From the NCBI RefSeq assembly GCF_000014885.1, contig NC_011566.1, positions 372,001-436,000 on the forward strand: 64,000 nucleotides of DNA. Reading direction: 5' to 3'. A program made the translations under genes and the position numbers. Below the pieces are notes generated by a model. That model searched no databases, was not told where the DNA came from, and was given only the letters and a program-made list of their open reading frames with translations. This DNA comes from Shewanella piezotolerans WP3 (GTDB lineage: Bacteria; Pseudomonadota; Gammaproteobacteria; Enterobacterales; Shewanellaceae). This document shows positions 62,597-64,000 of the stretch, one piece after another (within the stretch, counting starts at the first letter, position 1; every line of letters begins with the position of its first letter).

Positions 62597-63064
62597 TTAT
62601 TGCGCTCTTATAATTGCAGTTCGACTAATTGGAATGTCATTCGGAATGAACGGGTATTCAACCACCGTCCTAAAATCGCGGCTAGCTGTAACTTCAATAA
62701 ATATCTGGAGCTCAGCTGCGCATAAGTTACTAGTGCAAGAGACTTCTGTAATGCTGCCTGGACATTTACAAATTCGCTTAGAGCTCACATCAACAGCTTG
62801 TTCGTTTGCATTATTTATGAGAAGGTCATTCGCTTCCTGCTGAGCAGATGCTTGAATCCCAGAGGTATCAACGACTAAGTTAGTGCTTTGTGCTGCATAT
62901 CCTGCTGCGGCTCTCGCTGCGCTGGTTGTGGTAATTGAAACATACATTACTCGACCAAAATCCATAACTAAGAGCATCACTAAGATTAAAAATGGCAAAG
63001 TAATCACGGCTTCTATGGCTGCGACTCCTCTCTGTTTTGTATGAGATCTATAATGATTATTCAT
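62597..63064 (-). CDS. TadE-like pseudopilin, first gene
   Basis: 155 residues with the same type of N-terminus (Gln-Arg-Gly-Val-Ala-Ala-Ile-Glu-Ala-Val-Ile and a hydrophobic helix to about 40), then Ala-Ala-Arg-Ala-Ala-Ala-Gly-Tyr-Ala and four cysteines in the C-terminal half (Ile-Cys-Lys-Cys, Ser-Cys, Leu-Cys), unlike the next gene. It follows the TadG-like gene by nine bases. It is probably a minor pilin of the Tad system. Confidence 0.88.
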   Translation of the reverse strand: MNNHYRSHTKQRGVAAIEAVITLPFLILVMLLVMDFGRVMYVSITTTSAARAAAGYAAQSTNLVVDTSGIQASAQQEANDLLINNANEQAVDVSSKRICKCPGSITEVSCTSNLCAAELQIFIEVTASRDFRTVVEYPFIPNDIPISRTAIIRAQ

Positions 63065-63073
63065 GAACGATAT

Positions 63074-64000
63074 TTACTCTACTAAGGTGACGCGTTTTAG
63101 TGGTGAACCGCCTGCGCCAGTGAAGTTGGTTATTTCCACTTCTGAACCACTCGATATTTCCAAAAACTTTGAAACTAAAATGGCATCAGAGGGGTTGCCT
63201 GATGAGCCACTGTGGAACTTTAAATGTTGGTTCCACACATATATCGCGCCTGCAAGTGTGGCGGTCACACTGCTGTCGATTCGGTTGACTGGGTACGCTC
63301 CAGGATCTTTCGATGAAGGTGCATCTCTATCTGAGAAAAAGAGCACACCATCTAAGTCATTTTCGCACGCTGTTCCGCTGCTACCACCATTACAAAGAGG
63401 GGCTGAAAAATCGACTTCGGCACTTGAGTTAATGTCCAGCGTCCAATACCACTCTTTACCTTTTTCCGGATCTTTATTTCCACTGGAATTACAATCGAAA
63501 TAACAGGTGTTATAGAATGAAACACCTGAGCCAGTGGCTTCTGAGTCACTACCTTCTATTCGTAGCCCACCACCTCGAAGAATGTATACGCCTGGGTTAA
63601 ATGTGACGTTTCCTTTCTTGACTAATATTCCGCCACAGTACGTTCCTGGGTTTAGGGTCGAGTTGCCACTTTTGTCGACGGTGTAGGACTCATAAGGACC
63701 ATTGGAATCTTTTTTCTTACCGCTACAACCGGTAGCGTCACATTGCTCTTCATTGGGGCAAGCGCCGGAACTACGATCTACAGTGGGAGTTGGTAATCCA
63801 CTGAAAGGGTCGGGAGCTGGAAGTGGCGATTGAGCGGCTGGTAATCCTTTGCCGCTAAGTGGGCAATCGCCTGGATTGTCGCACTGATAAGCATCTCCCC
63901 CAGAGTCACAATTCTGGTTTTTTTTAAAGCCTCCAACGACAGTAATTGTACCTGCTTTAACACAAGCTCCACTTTCGACAGAGCTAGCTTCGTTGTCATC
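63074..64000 (-). CDS. TadG-like pilus assembly protein, C-terminal part (cut by window end)
   Basis: The frame is open from the right edge (64000) to the stop at 63074, 308 codons with no start needed. I translated it by hand. It has the C-terminal layout of TadG-like (Tad domain) proteins: a Cys-rich linker, a Pro-rich Leu-Pro-Thr-Pro segment, then Leu-Asn-Pro-Gly-Thr-Tyr-Cys-Gly-Gly-Ile, Phe-Asn-Pro-Gly-Val-Tyr-Ile-Leu and Gly-Gly-Gly-Leu, forming beta-helix-like turns. Shorter apparent frames inside it, starting at internal GTG or ATG codons, are not separate genes. The N-terminal membrane and Tad domain lie beyond the window. Confidence 0.85.
   Translation of the reverse strand, partial: DDNEASSVESGACVKAGTITVVGGFKKNQNCDSGGDAYQCDNPGDCPLSGKGLPAAQSPLPAPDPFSGLPTPTVDRSSGACPNEEQCDATGCSGKKKDSNGPYESYTVDKSGNSTLNPGTYCGGILVKKGNVTFNPGVYILRGGGLRIEGSDSEATGSGVSFYNTCYFDCNSSGNKDPEKGKEWYWTLDINSSAEVDFSAPLCNGGSSGTACENDLDGVLFFSDRDAPSSKDPGAYPVNRIDSSVTATLAGAIYVWNQHLKFHSGSSGNPSDAILVSKFLEISSGSEVEITNFTGAGGSPLKRVTLVE

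Noticed and set aside
63352..63549. Separate small gene inside the TadG-like region
   Set aside because: It lies in another frame of the open TadG-like coding sequence, which reads without a stop from 64000 to 63074.

Overview
The window looks like a chromosomal segment of a marine Shewanella or a very close gammaproteobacterial relative. The basis is gene order recalled from Shewanella chromosomes (cyaY-cyaA-hemCDXY next to a large RTX adhesin with its LapBCE-type exporter, OmpA lipoprotein, LapG-type protease and LapD-type receptor; lptM-lysA-dapF-DUF484-xerC-yigB on the other side) together with the protein families. No species is claimed.

Layout. 1-580 is a gene-free stretch dense in small palindromes. 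580-4700 holds a sodium-dependent transporter, an Lrp-type regulator, a PgpB-like phosphatase and a DUF417 membrane protein. 4759-10045 holds ubiK and a tetR-MFP-RND efflux operon whose regulator has a 34-bp perfect palindrome just upstream. 10227-14901 holds rep and a GAF-GAF-GGDEF-(degenerate EAL) protein. 15069-15935 is a tRNA cluster (Arg-His-Pro-Pro) mixed with decaying tRNA copies and repeated terminators. 16112-21025 holds two MipA/OmpV outer-membrane proteins, a CC0125-type lipoprotein, a DUF3019 protein and an RstA/RstB-like two-component pair; a 277-bp MITE lies exactly against the kinase stop codon.

21405-44200 is the main accessory block, all on the minus strand: a complete c-di-GMP controlled adhesion system (LapD/BpfD receptor, LapG/BpfG periplasmic protease, OmpA lipoprotein, TolC-like AggA, LapC-type adaptor, LapB-type ABC exporter) and, unusually, two adjacent giant RTX adhesins. 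Both have an N-terminal retention module with a TAAG LapG-type motif, a VWA domain, RTX repeats and a C-terminal secretion region. The first (2529 aa) has five almost identical 309-bp repeats and a PA14-like domain. The second (about 2196 aa if repaired) has 741-bp repeats and is broken by one extra base in one repeat copy.

44481-48532 is hemCDXY. 48630-48927 holds a MITE directly beside a near-consensus CRP site, in front of cyaA with a TTG start. Then follow cyaY, lptM, lysA, dapF, DUF484, xerC, yigB and a YtfE-type iron-sulfur repair protein. 57674-62135 is a decaying region: a Kelch protein with an in-frame amber codon, a DUF3137/LemA pair, a damaged second copy of the second MITE family and a truncated TonB-dependent receptor. 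The right edge holds the end of a Tad-type pilus locus (two TadE-like pseudopilins and the C-terminal part of a TadG-like protein that runs off the window).

How it fits together: the accessory genes are mostly about the cell surface and attachment. The GGDEF protein, LapD/LapG and the two adhesins suggest attachment controlled by c-di-GMP; Tad pili and the MipA/RstAB module add other surface functions. Tandem repeats, MITEs and several single-lesion genes show that this segment is changing actively.
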